Positions 1 to 10,476 of a stretch of DNA of 64,000 nucleotides are shown piece by piece. The first letter of the stretch is position 1. Each line of letters starts with the position of its first letter. The notes below the pieces were generated by a model that saw only the letters and a program-made list of their open reading frames with translations, ran no database searches and had not been told where the DNA came from. Origin of the DNA: Simmondsia chinensis (lineage: Eukaryota > Streptophyta > Magnoliopsida > Caryophyllales > Simmondsiaceae); NCBI GenBank assembly GCA_018398585.1, contig JAGTTD010000011.1, positions 5,951,001-6,015,000 of the forward strand, in the 5' to 3' direction. The translations under genes were made by a program, and so were the position numbers.

Positions 1-502
1 ACAATATCAACCAGGGAATCGCATTGTATCCTCATGCCATTGCCCAGTGAAGGTATTATCACTTCACTATCCTCCCATTCTTCGCCATTTTCTTATGATT
101 TCTCTGCCTTCTATTCAATCTCTCTCATCGTTTTTGATTCTTCAGTGTGGTATTTTATTGATAGTGTATGAATTTACCCACAATTATCCTCACTGTTTCC
201 TTTCTTTTTTTTTTCCCCCGAAAATTCTTGATGTTTTGTGGGAGAGAAATCCCTAGAAAGTTTGTGAGTTGATTACCCAGATTTCTATTTGTTTTTGTGA
301 TGTGAAATGGAGCGAGAGAACGCAAAAATGAGGCATGTCAAGGGTTTTCTCTGTTGTCTTTGAGCCTGTTAAGAAACCGACTATCTCAAAAAGTTAAACT
401 AATGGGCAAAAGCCAATAAATAGTTTTATACTTTAATAAGCTCTCAAATTGATGCCCATTGGACTCAATGCATTGATAGTGCACAAGCCCATCACATCAT
501 GT
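1..502. other. No assigned gene; possible leader region
   Basis: I recognise no gene here. A T-rich, CT-rich stretch at about 60-230 resembles plant leader or promoter sequence and could belong to the 5' end of the CCCH gene downstream, but no transcript start can be fixed from sequence alone. A 69-codon open frame at 47-256 has no recognisable motif. Confidence 0.3.
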
Positions 503-867
503 GGGATTATTTATATTACGGGTCCTTATACTTAGTCCAATTTATCAATTTAGTCATTTATTTTTAATTGTGTCAATTAGGTCCATATACAATTTACATT
601 GAATTAATTTAGTTATATAATGAAAATTAAATTTAGTTAATGATGTAATAGTTAATGGTTAGATCATGTTAGATTTGAACAACCCAATTTGAACACAGCC
701 ATAACCCAACCATTAACATTTATGTTGCTAACTTAATATCAATTTTTCCTTAGGACTAAATTGACGCGATATAATTTGTACAGGGAATAAACTGTCACAA
801 ATTAAAAGTACAAGAAATGAATTGATATAGTTAACCAAGTGTAGGGATTTATGGCACAAATAACTCC
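503..867. mobile_element. MITE with about 70-bp imperfect inverted ends
   Basis: The left end (ggattatttatattacgggt...) and the reverse complement of the right end (ggagttatttgtgccataaa...) align over about 70 bp, including the shared tail tttttaattgtg / cttttaatttgtg. The interior has no coding frame. Related fragments lie at about 4,900-5,305, 14,205-14,285 and 14,690-14,820, so it is a dispersed family. I could not find a clear target-site duplication, so the superfamily is not assigned. Confidence 0.6.
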
Positions 868-1131
868 TAACCTTTGATTATGGTCACTGGGTTTGTGTGG
901 TTTTCAAGGTAGTAGGGTTTTGAGATTTGAATTTAGGACTTGTTTATCATAATTTTCAATCTTACTAGTGTTTTTACTGATGAACTGAAGATCATTGGAA
1001 AGGTTGTGTGTAAATAGTTGGAATATCCGGTGACATTTAACCAATTATGATGGGGCATTTTGGAGTAATGCTGATTTTGACTTGATTGATAAACATTGTT
1101 CCATTTTTGCTTTTTAGGATTGAGGGCCTTT

Positions 1132-1250
1132 CGGAAACAGTCTCATTGCAAGATAACACACTGTAGGAATAAGTCTGCGTACATTTCACTCTTTCAAGAC
1201 CTCGCCTAGTTCGGAGCCTTTCAGGCATTGGGTGGTGGTTGTGGGTGAAC
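1132..1250 (+). mobile_element. Diverged Angio-domain SINE 3' fragment
   Basis: The segment reads cggaaacagtctc, then taagtctgcgtacattt, then gcctttcaggcattgggtgg. These follow the order GGAAACAGCCTC, TAAGGCTGCGTACAT, AAGGCACTGGG seen in the other SINE domains of this window. The TTG tail has decayed to a GTGGTGGTTGTGG stretch. It has no recognisable promoter head, so it is 5'-truncated or too diverged. No target duplication was found. Confidence 0.6.
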
Positions 1251-2620
1251 GCCATTTTAACAATCTAATTCATGTCTAGTGTGTCAGAAATCTTGTGAAA
1301 GATGAGACTCTACGTGGGTTTTGCTCATGTTTCTTTGTCATTTTTTGATATTCTTTCTTAATTTTACTGGTAAATGTGATTCGGGTGTAGCCTGTTGATA
1401 TCATGAGGACAGTTTTTTAAAATTCTTCTTAAGAAGTTCCTTGGGAAACCCTCTCCAAATCCTCCATAAATCCCCTTATCTTTGATGAAGGTGGGATTCA
1501 ATCTTAGGTCTAGGGTACCACCCCTAGAGACTTCATCAATTACTAATCAAAATCATTCTGACTTTGCCCTATTTTGAGCTTTCATTTTTGGAAGCTTTTG
1601 GATGATCATTTGTTATTTGAGAATTTGCTAGGTTTCACTTCTTTACCTCCCTTATGTTAGCTTGAACTCTGGATTCCATTATTGTAGGTGCAATCCATTT
1701 ATTCTACTTGAATCATGTCTAACAATGAAAGACAAAAACCTGATTGTCACTCTTTTGGGTGCTTTTAATATTTATTTTATCCTGACTAGATGTGAATGTT
1801 AGACATGACTATGTGTATATGGAGGCTAGACTCACTGTTTCAAAGCATTTTTCTAGGTTTTGGTCTCATTTGAAACATTTAGAGTCATACCAATATCTTT
1901 ATCACGCATGTCTAAGACTTAATGTGGCGCATATGAGTTTATCATATGATAATTTGTGATTTGTTAGGATTTCATATCAAATAAAGTTGTTAAATTATCT
2001 GGTCTTAAGTTTCGTACTATGATAGGAAAGTAAGGTTTATGTGCATAAAAAGAAAACTAACCCCCTCTCTACCTATCACAAGTTTCATTTGTTTATCCCA
2101 TCAATAATGTTTGTATAAAGGCTTTCCATTAGGGTTAGGAGAGAGAAGCCCGATTTCCACGAAGAGTGTAAAGGTTGTTCTTGGTTCTCTAACGAAGTTC
2201 AACCCTGCACTATGGATTCAAGTACATATGATGGTTAAGTTAATCCCACATTGATAATTTCATGATCTTCATTAAAGTTTGGTTATTTCGTATTTGTGTA
2301 AATCAATTTACAAGATGGGTACTTTTGGATGGAATAGAAAATCAAAGGAACTATGCCTAATCTTTCCCCACAATTAGTCTTTTACTTGTGATTCCTTTGA
2401 TGTTGATTATTTGATCCGAGTAAGAGAAAGTTGTCAAAATCGATGATCTTCACATGTTTTCTCTTTTGAGAATTTGCTTGGCTCTAAAATTTCTTGCCCA
2501 ACTTATCTGAAATAAGCTTCATGTTGCAGGCACAATCCAGTTCTTCTGCTTAACCCATTTTGCAAAAGGCATTTCGTCGCAGTTTAGATGCTTTGAAGTC
2601 CCAAGCATTTAGATTGATTC
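1251..2620. other. Upstream/leader-intron region of the CCCH gene
   Basis: No coding region is recognised. Two splice-acceptor-like segments resemble one another: about 1,615-1,720 (ttgagaatttgct, then ttgtag/gtgcaatccat) and about 2,450-2,555 (ttgagaatttgct, then ttgcag/gcacaatccag). This suggests a local duplication of an acceptor and the start of a leader exon. The second acceptor, at 2,529/2,530, would start a leader exon running into the ATG at 2,621. Confidence 0.35.
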
Positions 2621-5565
2621 ATGAATCTTCTTAATATTACCCAGAATGCATCAATTTTGAGGGTTGCTGTCCTCAGAGACGATGCCACTGTTGAGTTGCT
2701 ACCCAAGTCTGGAATTTGCAAGGATTTTAGGAGATTCGGTACATGTCGTTACGGGGATGGTTGCATTTTTGCTCACGAAACTGAAGATGCAAGAAATGTG
2801 AATGATGGGATACCCCACAAGAAAGGAATTTGCAGGAGATTTTCAATAACAGCGAAATGCTGGTATGGGGAAAGGTGCATTTTTCTCCATGAAAGATCAC
2901 GAAATTCATGGGAAATTCCAATTACTGATTCTAAATACGCTAGTTTGGGTAGTAGCTCTTATAGAGCAAATTTTTCTGCCAATGGCCAAAGAGGTGAGTG
3001 CTTGATTTTCACTAAATAGTTCATTCTAGTTGATGTTGATTTTTCTGGTACCTTTTTCTTATACTGGTAAGGAAAGAAGCTTTAGAGTTGTCTCCTAGGA
3101 AGGGCTTGCCCTAACACTTCAGCCATAACAATCGTGCCTAGATCTGAGTTGGGCTGGAGATCTAATGGGTCAAAGGATGAACATTATGACACTGTTAGCA
3201 ACCCAGTTGGCTACCATGTTAGCCTCCTTGAAGCAACGATTAGCGTTGACTACCATTCCATCGCGAGCAATCCTTTGCACATCTTGATTTATGTCTGGAT
3301 TCACAAAGGGGTTTAAAATTCTGCTTAAACAATCTCACTGTCTCCTTCAACTTGAATATTTCTAAACCGTAAGTTAACAGCCCTGAGGAAGCCATCTTTC
3401 ATCACCATAACCTTCGCCACTCTTAGTGTTGCTTTTCCAAGACACCTCGTTCCTACTGTTATGAGGCTACCAGCTTCATCTCTGGTAATATAGTCAGTAG
3501 CTGCAGAATTGCCAATCTTGAAACGGTCAAAATTATGTTTCAGGGTATGCCGTCCTGGATTATGTTGATTTGGTACTTAGAATTTGGTTCTTTGTTACTT
3601 GGACATGATTCAGCCATTGATATATTGGATACTAGCCACTTTGGGGTATTCTGCATGCTGTAGATTGAATATAAATGAATATCTATGTGACTTTCGTATT
3701 TCATGTATTAGTTTGTTGAAAAACTTCATATGTGAATCTAATAACAAAGTCTCATGTTACAGTTACACTAAAAAAAGAGTGGTATTAGTTTCATATATAA
3801 TCTGTCCCAATTGTTAAAATATGCGACATTCGCTCTTGTACAACTCCTCAAAAAGGACAATACAAGTCAAAATACGAACAATGAATCTTTAAGAGTTAGC
3901 TCTTTTTATCATGACAGGATCATGGACTTAAATTGTGGTTCGTATTGTGAGAAAGTAAAATACATGTTGCAATGACAGGATAACGTGATACTTAGCTTAA
4001 TGTCCTTTATGTAATGGCTAGTATATTACATAAAAACTTTAATTCGATTCTAGGCAAAAAAAGCTTTCTAATGAGACAAAAAAAAAAAAAGGAAAAAAAA
4101 AAGAAAAGAAAAGCACAGGAAAGAAAAGAAAAGAAAGGAAAAAGTGTGTCCTCATTGGTCTTTCGCTCGTAGTGTGAATTCTATAGTGAGAAAGCTTATC
4201 CTTACCCCTCGACGAGAAACCCCTCTTTTACATCATGTGGACAGATTTAATAGAAAATGCTACAGCTCATTATTATTCTTTTGAAATCACATCTTTCCCA
4301 ACTAGAAGTTCACAATACTTGCAAGGGGCCATAGTGTACCGCAAAGACCTTTGGAGATTATCAATTTCCACTTGATTAGAGCTTTGAGGCTCATAGTCTA
4401 GTAGTTGGATTCTCGGTTGCCAAGTAGGAGCGTCGGGGTTCGAATCCCCACTAGTTTATCCCCTCTCCTGGCTTTACCAAGTAAAAAAAAAAAATAATAA
4501 TAATAATAAATAAATAAATAAAATAAAATAAATTTCCACTTGATCGAGGATGTCCTCTCTCATCTACTAGTTGTTACGGAGCAAGAAATCATACATGGAG
4601 GTGTAAGAGAAAAGAGATCAACATATAAGTTTAATGGGTTACTCCACACAGTATCATATTTAATTTAGGTATGTTAGCCTAGGCATACCTTGAAAGGGGA
4701 AGGCTGCGTATATCCGCCCCTCCCAGACCCTGTGTAGGCAAGAGCCCTTGAGGTATTGGGTATGTTCTTTTATGTTAGCCTAGGCACACATTTATTGTGC
4801 TACATTCTGACTTATGGCCTTTGAACAAGAGGTCTTGAGGTCAAATCCTTTTAACCGTACTTAACTACAAAACAACTATGGCCATATAATCACTCATATA
4901 AGAGTTAGTTACGCTGTAGGTTCTTGTGTCAATTTAGTCTTTTTTACTTTTATTTGTGGTAAATTTGTCCTTGTACAATTTATATTGTGTTAATTTGTTA
5001 CTAGAGTAAAATTAATATTAAGTTGGCGACATAGTTTTTAATAGTTTGGTCATGGATGGGTTTGTATTGGGTTAAGGATGACAAAAAATACGAGGTTTAT
5101 GTTGGAGGGCCTTGTATTTGGTCACTTGCATCTAACACGAGCAAGGTGTTAAAAATTACGTCATTCTTAACTTCAACTTTACCATAAGAGTAAATTGACA
5201 TAATATAAATTATATAGAAGTTAAATTACGCAACTAAGACTAGAAGTATTAAGCTGATACAGTGAACAAAATATAGGAATCTTTGGCATAAATAACCCTT
5301 CATGTAAGCATTTTAGATTATTTGTGGGCAAATCATATAAACCATCTGCTAATTTATGTTTCATTCTACATCATAGAAGTAGCTTACATGCGACAACCTA
5401 CCAGTTATCTTATACTAGTTCTTAACCGTTTCAGATCGGAGGGGAGCATTACAATTCGAACCAGGGAGACAGACTGCACCTGAGCTGCAAGCGCAGACGA
5501 AGAGTCGCTCATTCAAGTTGCTGAAACGGAAGATTGCGGGAATCTATGCTGATTGGATCGATTAG
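2621..5565 (+). CDS. Two-finger CCCH (C-X8-C-X5-C-X3-H) zinc-finger protein
   Basis: The coding sequence joins 2,621-2,993 and 5,435-5,565 (167 aa). The donor is AGAG/GTGAGTG and the acceptor TTTCAG/ATCGG; the phase-1 join keeps the frame open to TAG at 5,563-5,565. The ATG at 2,621 follows an in-frame TGA 6 bases upstream, so the start is constrained. Finger 1 has C33, C42, C48, H52; finger 2 has C71, C80, C86, H90. Each is preceded by K-S/K-G-I-C, which resembles the plant tandem CCCH lead-in. The C-terminus is basic and ends KIAGIYADWID. Tandem CCCH proteins usually bind RNA, or sometimes DNA, and act in post-transcriptional control; that role is inferred from the family. The 2,441-bp intron is loaded with transposon fragments. 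The protein is short for the family, so it could be a truncated paralogue. Residues 1-28 have no recognisable domain. Confidence 0.72.
3085..3555 (-). pseudogene. Decayed RNase H (RVT_3-type) domain, LINE-like remnant
   Basis: Read on the minus strand, about 3,555-3,300 gives DRFKIGNSAATDYITRDEAG, then TRCLGKATLRVAKVMVMKDG and NLRFRNIQVEGDSEIV. After a frameshift and stop, about 3,290-3,190 continues with DVQRIARDGMVVNANRCFKE and ANMVANWVANS. The order (I-RDE-G, then A-V-ALRDG, then N-VEGDSE, then F-EAN-VA-W-AN) is that of the RNase H domain of plant non-LTR retroelements and related host proteins. Stops and frame shifts make it non-functional. It lies antisense inside the CCCH intron. No neighbouring reverse transcriptase remains, so a host RVT_3 pseudogene is an alternative origin. 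Confidence 0.7.
3556..4362. other. Intron of CCCH gene, no element recognised
   Basis: AT-rich intronic sequence. The only distinct feature is an A-rich/AAAAG simple repeat at about 4,075-4,143, which could be the tail of an old retroposon. Confidence 0.4.
4363..4544 (+). mobile_element. tRNA-derived SINE, full length, with 14-bp TSD
   Basis: The body (4,377-4,530) is flanked by a perfect 14-bp duplication, aatttccacttgat, at 4,363-4,376 and 4,531-4,544. The head carries a box-A-like catagtctagtagttgg and, about 35 bp on, a strong box B, ggttcgaatccc, as expected for RNA polymerase III transcription. The tail is A-rich and becomes AAT, AAAT and AAAAT repeats from about 4,485. This differs from the TTG-tailed SINEs elsewhere in the window. 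The perfect duplication suggests a fairly recent insertion. It is not a functional tRNA gene, because the acceptor stem does not close and the A tail follows. Confidence 0.85.
4670..4786 (+). mobile_element. 5'-truncated Angio-domain SINE with 16-bp TSD
   Basis: The 85-bp insert (4,686-4,770) reads ggggaaggctgcgtatatcc, cccctcccagaccc, gagcccttgaggtattgggt, matching the SINE 3' domain. It is flanked by perfect 16-bp copies of tatgttagcctaggca at 4,670-4,685 and 4,771-4,786. No promoter head is left, so reverse transcription stopped early. The 3' tail is short (tatgttcttt) instead of a long TTG run. Confidence 0.82.
4900..5305. mobile_element. MITE fragment, same family as 503-867
   Basis: It contains agtaaattgacataatataa and, at its right end, aggaatctttggcataaata, both close to the interior and right end of the MITE at 503-867 (ctaaattgacgcgatataat; agggatttatggcacaaata). 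The left end (gtgtcaatttagtc) is only weakly alignable. It lies in the CCCH intron. Confidence 0.5.
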
Positions 5566-6020
5566 AAGTTGATCTTGTTTTACTCAGAGAGAAAGTAAGA
5601 GACTTGAAATTCATTTTGGTGGTGTATAGCATATGAAGTTCAGTAGTGAAGATCAGTATAGAATGGAAATATACTTGTAGACTACAATGGAGGAAGTTTT
5701 GTAGTACGATTTTGTACAGGTTGGGATTGGATCTGTTAGAACATGGTTTGAAAATGACTTCAAGGCACATAGCGGATCACTCTCCATGAAGCTTATTTTG
5801 TCGCTTATGAAAATATTCTATATGTCACCATAGACCCCGAAGCGTATGTATAGAGATAAGATTTTTGAATGTTAATGTCTCGAGAATGAAGGAATTTTTC
5901 GTAAAAAGTTAATCTCTTGAGAATAGCAGGGACATATTTATGGCTACTCAATGTGAATCTTTGAACAGACATGGTGGTTACTGTGTTCTTTCATAACACA
6001 CCTTTTCCATGTGGGACTAA
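5566..6020. other. Probable 3' UTR and downstream flank of CCCH gene
   Basis: No coding region is recognised. The first few hundred bases after the TAG at 5,563 are likely the 3' untranslated region. I cannot place a polyadenylation site with confidence. Confidence 0.35.
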
Positions 6021-6717
6021 GGGCCTATTTGACGTTGCTGTGAAAAAAACTGTTTTTTACAGAAGCACTTTTTATAAATGTACTTTGTAAAAAGTGCTAT
6101 TTCATAAAAAACAGTTTTTGTTTGTCACAACCTATGAACAAGCACTTATGATATTGTTATTAGTGTTTGACTAATGTTAAAAAAGTGCTTTTTCTATCAA
6201 ATTATCAAAAAAGACATTAACATAAATCTTTTGTAATTAAGAAAAACGACCAAAATATAATTCCAAATATTTAGAACGACCAAAAAATAATTCCAAATAT
6301 TTAATACATATTTTAAATATTTAAATATGTTTTCATTATCTGAAATATTTTCTAAATATATGAATATTATTTTAATATTTTAAAAATATTTTTCAATATT
6401 TAAAATTTGTTAAATATTAATTTTTTTACATATTAATATATATTTTTAATATATAATTAAATCTAAAAAATATATTACGAAAATTCAGGATATATAAGCT
6501 AAGTTTTCTCAATTGTTTAATTCCTATTTTTGTATTTGCTTAAAATGAGAAGCATCAAATTTCTGCTTCTCCTTAAAAGCAGAAAAATACATTTTGCTTT
6601 TAATAAAAAATGCCTTTTCACTCTGGTCGAACACCCCCAAAATCCCAAAAAATGTTTTTTTTTTTTTCAAAAAAAAAGGTATTTTTCCCTTTAAATTAAG
6701 CAATCTCAAACAGGCTT
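6021..6717. mobile_element. hAT-like non-autonomous element (about 0.7 kb)
   Basis: The left end gggcctatttgacgttgctg pairs with the right end, whose reverse complement is aagcctgtttgagattgctt. This GGCCTGTTTGG-type terminus is typical of plant hAT MITEs. The flanking octamers gactaagg (6,015-6,022) and ttgtaagg (6,716-6,723) share 5 of 8 positions, compatible with a decayed 8-bp target duplication. The interior holds repeated aagtgctttt/aaaaagcactt hairpin sequence and a very AT-rich core (6,230-6,480). No transposase frame is present. Confidence 0.6.
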
Positions 6718-6787
6718 GTAAGGTTTTATTTTTTATTTTTTATTTTTGTTGCTTTTTTTTTTTGGAATTCCATTTTTATTCTTCCAA

Positions 6788-6938
6788 TGTCTCCTAGCCC
6801 ATCTATTACTGTGCGACGAGTAACACTCGAGGTTGAATTTTGAGAATATACCGGCCTGGAGGAGGTTTTGCAGCGCTACTGTTATGTTCTTTGATCACTA
6901 CGAGAAATTTGGTTGGAGGAAATTGATATATGGTTTGT

Positions 6939-6989
<51 letters not shown>

Positions 6990-7132
6990 GGGACGGGACA
7001 TTATTATATGATTCGAAAAGAGTAGAAGGGAACCCAATTACTAGGGTTAGCCCTCTCATATATTTATAGACAAAGCTGCACCCAATGGGGCCTATATATA
7101 ATATTATCAATCATATATAATATAGTCTAACA
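6788..7132 (-). mobile_element. Putative 3' LTR of minus-strand copia fragment
   Basis: On the minus strand the coding remnant ends in AP-A-P-I-EE-R-C and runs into TGTTAGACTATATT, a typical copia LTR start, with ctaaca at 7,127-7,132 on the plus strand. The lower boundary near 6,788 (tgtctcctag) is tentative. The LTR encloses the 50-base G tract. Confidence 0.5.
6939..6988 (+). repeat. Uninterrupted 50-base poly(G) tract
   Basis: Fifty consecutive G residues, 6,939 to 6,988, lie inside the putative copia LTR. Long G homopolymers are rare in plant DNA and can fold into G-quadruplex stacks. The true length is uncertain because polymerases and assemblers slip on such tracts. Confidence 0.9.
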
Positions 7133-8418
7133 TCTCTCCTCAATCGGAGCAGGAGCTAATCGAATACGAAGATTGTGTTTAAAAAATAGAAACAAATGCC
7201 CATTAAGGCTCTTGATAAAAATGTCAGCAAACTGTTGTGAGGAAGGCGCATGAAAAACATGAACAAGACTCATTCGAACACGTTTACGAACAACATGAAT
7301 GTCAATTTCGATGTGCTTGGTATGAAAATGTTGGACATGGTTAGTAGAAAGGCAGCTAGTTGAAATGTTATCCCAATAAACAAGGGTGGCCTTCTGAATA
7401 ACAATGCTAATCTCTCACTAAGTAGGGATCCACAACTGGCAACATTCAGAAATAGCATTAGCAATAGCTCGATATTTAGCTTCAGCCCTAGAGCGAGGTA
7501 TATTAGGCTATCGTTTAGAAGACTAGGAGATGATCTTGCCACCAAAAAAACACACAGAAACCTGATGTGGAGCGACGATTATCAAGGCAACCAACCCAAT
7601 CAGCATCAGAATAAGCCACAAGCTAGTCAAGGGCACTAGAGGAGATAACGAAATCATGATCAAGGGTGCCCTCAATATAGCTAAGAATACGTTTGACGGA
7701 AAACCAATGAGGAAAACGAGGAGCATCACAAAGAGGCACACCTATTGCATTGCATAAAAGATATTAGAATGAGTAAAAGTTAGATATTGTAAATGGACCG
7801 CTACATAGAGGTGTCGGTCTTGGGCTCCCCTTCGGATGCAGAGAGCCTTGATTTAGAGTTAATAGGCGTAGAAATAGGCTTAGCAATAGGCTTGCAAGAT
7901 AGAATGTCAGTCTTATTGAGCAAATTATGAGCATACTTGGACTGAGATAAAAACAAACCATTAGTCAAATGAGTCATAGAAATCCCAAGAAAATAGTTGA
8001 GGCTCCCCAAATCTGTCGTATCAAACTCGCATCAAAGAGAGTGTAATAAAGCATGGAGAAAGGTAGTAGAGGAGGCAGTTAGAATAATATCATCCGCATA
8101 TGCCACTAAAATAGCCATATCAGTCCCACGGCACAATATAAACATCCAAGGGTCAGATGTACAACAACAAAAACCGAGTCAATGAAGAAAAGATGCAATG
8201 CGGGTGTATCAGGCATAGAGGGGATTACTTTAGCCCATATAGAGACTTATTCAACTCGTAAACATAATCTGAAAAATTAGAATTCACAAAATCTAGTGGC
8301 TGTTTCATAAACACCTCCTCATTTGAGGTACCATTTAGAAACGCATTTTTAACATCAAGTTGATGAATGGGACATTTGCGACATGTAGCTATAGTTAAGA
8401 TAGTTCGAACAATGGTGG
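7133..8418 (-). pseudogene. Ty1/copia pol remnant (reverse transcriptase to RNase H)
   Basis: The minus strand, from high to low coordinates, gives a reverse-transcriptase start (CPIHQLDVKNAFLNG, KSLYGLK), the catalytic AYADDIILTASS near 8,100-8,070, GSLNYFLGISMTHLTNG at about 8,010, and RNase H ([18 protein letters not shown], then SRAEAKYRAIANAISECC). It ends with TKHIEIDIHVVRKRV and SSQQFADIFIKSLNG near 7,200. The order is that of copia pol. At least three frame shifts and several stops break it. The 5' part of the element is missing, cut at 8,418 where another LTR begins. Confidence 0.88.
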
Positions 8419-8773
8419 TGTTGGTCCTAAAGGCTATTTATATTGTAATTTTGATGATAACAATTGTTTACTGAGTCATTATGTTTAAATTGTTCTAATC
8501 TTGTTTGAAAGTGACTCATAAGAAAGTTAGGAAAAGAGATCAAAGTTGAAGAGAAGATTCATCTAAAATGAAGAGAACGAAATTCGAGTTCAAGCGCTTA
8601 AGTCATTTGTTTTTATATTTTAGAACTTACGACTAGGATATAATAATTGAGTCAAATCTTAATATTGATATGTGATGCTAAAACAAAAATGCTTCTGAAA
8701 TTTGATTTTCAAATGCTACTTGAAAAATATTCAAGTCAAAGTCAAGTCAATCTAGTTTGTCAATAAAAATATT

Positions 8774-9433
8774 GGGTAAATAACAGAAAATCCCTTGACT
8801 TTTGCTTTAAAAATAGAAAACCCCTCTCATAAACAAAAAGACTCACAAAACCCCTTTAGTTTTAAAAATCTATCAATTAGTGCCCATGTCACTTATTTTT
8901 AACCATTTTTCTATTCAAAAGTGAGGGGTTTAAATGTTTAATTTTATTTTTAGAAGGCAACTTTATATTATTAAGAAAAAATTAAAAATTGTATGCTTTT
9001 AGCAAAAAAAATTAAGAAAATTTTCTATATTTATAAAAATATAATTATTTTAATTAATTATAGTAATGATATTATGAGTTTAGTAGATAAAAAATATTTT
9101 TAAAATAGTCATAAAATATAATATTTTTTTTATTGATGTTATAATATCATTACTATAATTAATTAAAATAATAATTTTTTATAAATATAGAAAATTGCCC
9201 TTTTTAAAAATATATAAAAAAATCCTTATTTTCTTTAAAATATAAAAGTCCTATCTAAAAATAAAATCAAATACTTAACCATTTTATTTTGATGGGCAAA
9301 ATGTTCAAAAAAATTTATTTGGGGGCAAAGTGAAAATTTTTTTAAAAGTAAGGGGGTTTAGTGAGTGGTTTTATTTGTAAAGGGGGTTTTTTGTTATTGA
9401 AGCAAAAGTCTGGGGGTTTTCTATAATTTATCC
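8774..9433. mobile_element. MULE-type MITE (660 bp) with 9-bp TSD
   Basis: It is flanked by perfect 9-bp copies of aaaaatatt (8,765-8,773 and 9,434-9,442), the duplication length of Mutator-like elements. The ends align over about 85 bp: left gggtaaataacagaaaatcc, right (reverse complement) ggataaattatagaaaaccc, both followed by gacttttgctt. The interior also folds back, with taattaattatagtaatgat opposing atcattactataattaatta. The element is almost wholly palindromic and has no coding capacity. Confidence 0.85.
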
Positions 9434-10427
9434 AAAAATATTTTTCAAACTAGTATGATAAAAAAAAATGCCCAAAAATAAAAAGAACAAATTTTAATAG
9501 GGTGATATTTTAGCTTGGTTTAATCATATCAACCATTCAAATGATCAAGGGAAACATGGAAGTTAATTCAAAAAATTAAGATAATGAGATAAATCAATCA
9601 ATCAGTCAAGCAAGCTAAATGGTCAAAATTGTTCAAATCCACCTAGGCATGTTGAGTGCAGACACACATAAGGTATGTGTCGACACACAGACATACAGTA
9701 GCTATCCAGAGCTTCTACCCTTGTGCGTCAACACATATCCTAAAAAGGCTCCAAACGGCAACTTTTGATTTGATTTCTTCCTAATCTTTTTCCAAACATT
9801 TCAAACGTCTTCTAGCCCCTCATTTTTCTATAAATAAGACTTGAATGCTTTGGTTTAATTTATCTAATGCTCTCTAGTATTCTTTGATTAAAAAGCTCTT
9901 GTTCTCTTGTGCCTTAATGTTTTAATTTTGAGTTTCTTTTAAAGTTTTCTTAAACATCATTAGTTCTCTTTATTGTCGATCATTGAGTTTAATTGACATA
10001 TCCTTAGTTTTGACTAAGCTTGATTTAGTGTCAATTCAATCTTTGAAGAGTAAAGAATTTCACAGTTTAATTCTTTCATTACTTTAGTTCATTGTAAAGG
10101 TTAGATCCTGAGCCTACTGTTACAAAAGAGTCGGTTGTAAAAGTTAAGTCTTGAAGCAATGTACAAAAAGAATGATTGTAAAGGTTGGATCCTAAGCCTA
10201 GTTTTAAAAAGGGTTATCAAAATTAGTTAAACGCTCAAGTGATGAAGAGTAGTATTTGAGGAGTAAACTAACTTCCAGATTAAGAGTGGACCACTATAAA
10301 AATTCTTGTGCATTGTTTTCCTTCTTGCCTTTATTTTTTATATTCGCATTTATCGTTTATTCTCTAATTCATTATTTGGTTCTTAAATTTTAAAATTTTA
10401 TTTTATCATGAAAGAACCTAATTAACA

Positions 10428-10445
10428 CCCCCCCCCCCCCCCCCC
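10428..10445 (+). repeat. 18-base poly(C) tract in LTR
   Basis: Eighteen C residues near the 3' end of the copia LTR, followed by TCCCCTCTTAGG. C-rich stretches at this position are usual for this LTR type; the exact length may be an assembly estimate. Confidence 0.85.
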
Positions 10446-10476
10446 TCCCCTCTTAGGTTCTTCTTTGGGCCTTTAA

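Larger units (their letters stand above)
8419..10476 (+). mobile_element. 5' LTR of Sirevirus-like copia element
   Basis: It starts TGTTGGTCCTAAAGG, ends just before aggtatcaaagct (10,479 on), a slightly mutated primer-binding site for initiator Met tRNA (TGGTATCAGAGC), and carries a C-rich stretch before TTCTTTGGGCCTTTAA. That layout is common in Sirevirus-type copia LTRs. A 660-bp MITE interrupts it, so the original LTR was about 1.39 kb. No matching 3' LTR exists in the window. Confidence 0.7.

Noticed and set aside
4382..4460. Functional tRNA gene
   Set aside because: Box B is good, but the acceptor stem does not pair, and the A-rich tail and target duplication show a SINE.
6833..7110. 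Opposed open frames with long glycine or proline runs
   Set aside because: They are translations of the 50-base G tract in a copia LTR.
7523..7741. Hydrophobic 72-codon minus-strand frame that looks like a membrane protein
   Set aside because: It is a shifted frame of the copia RNase H remnant, whose true frame gives [16 protein letters not shown].
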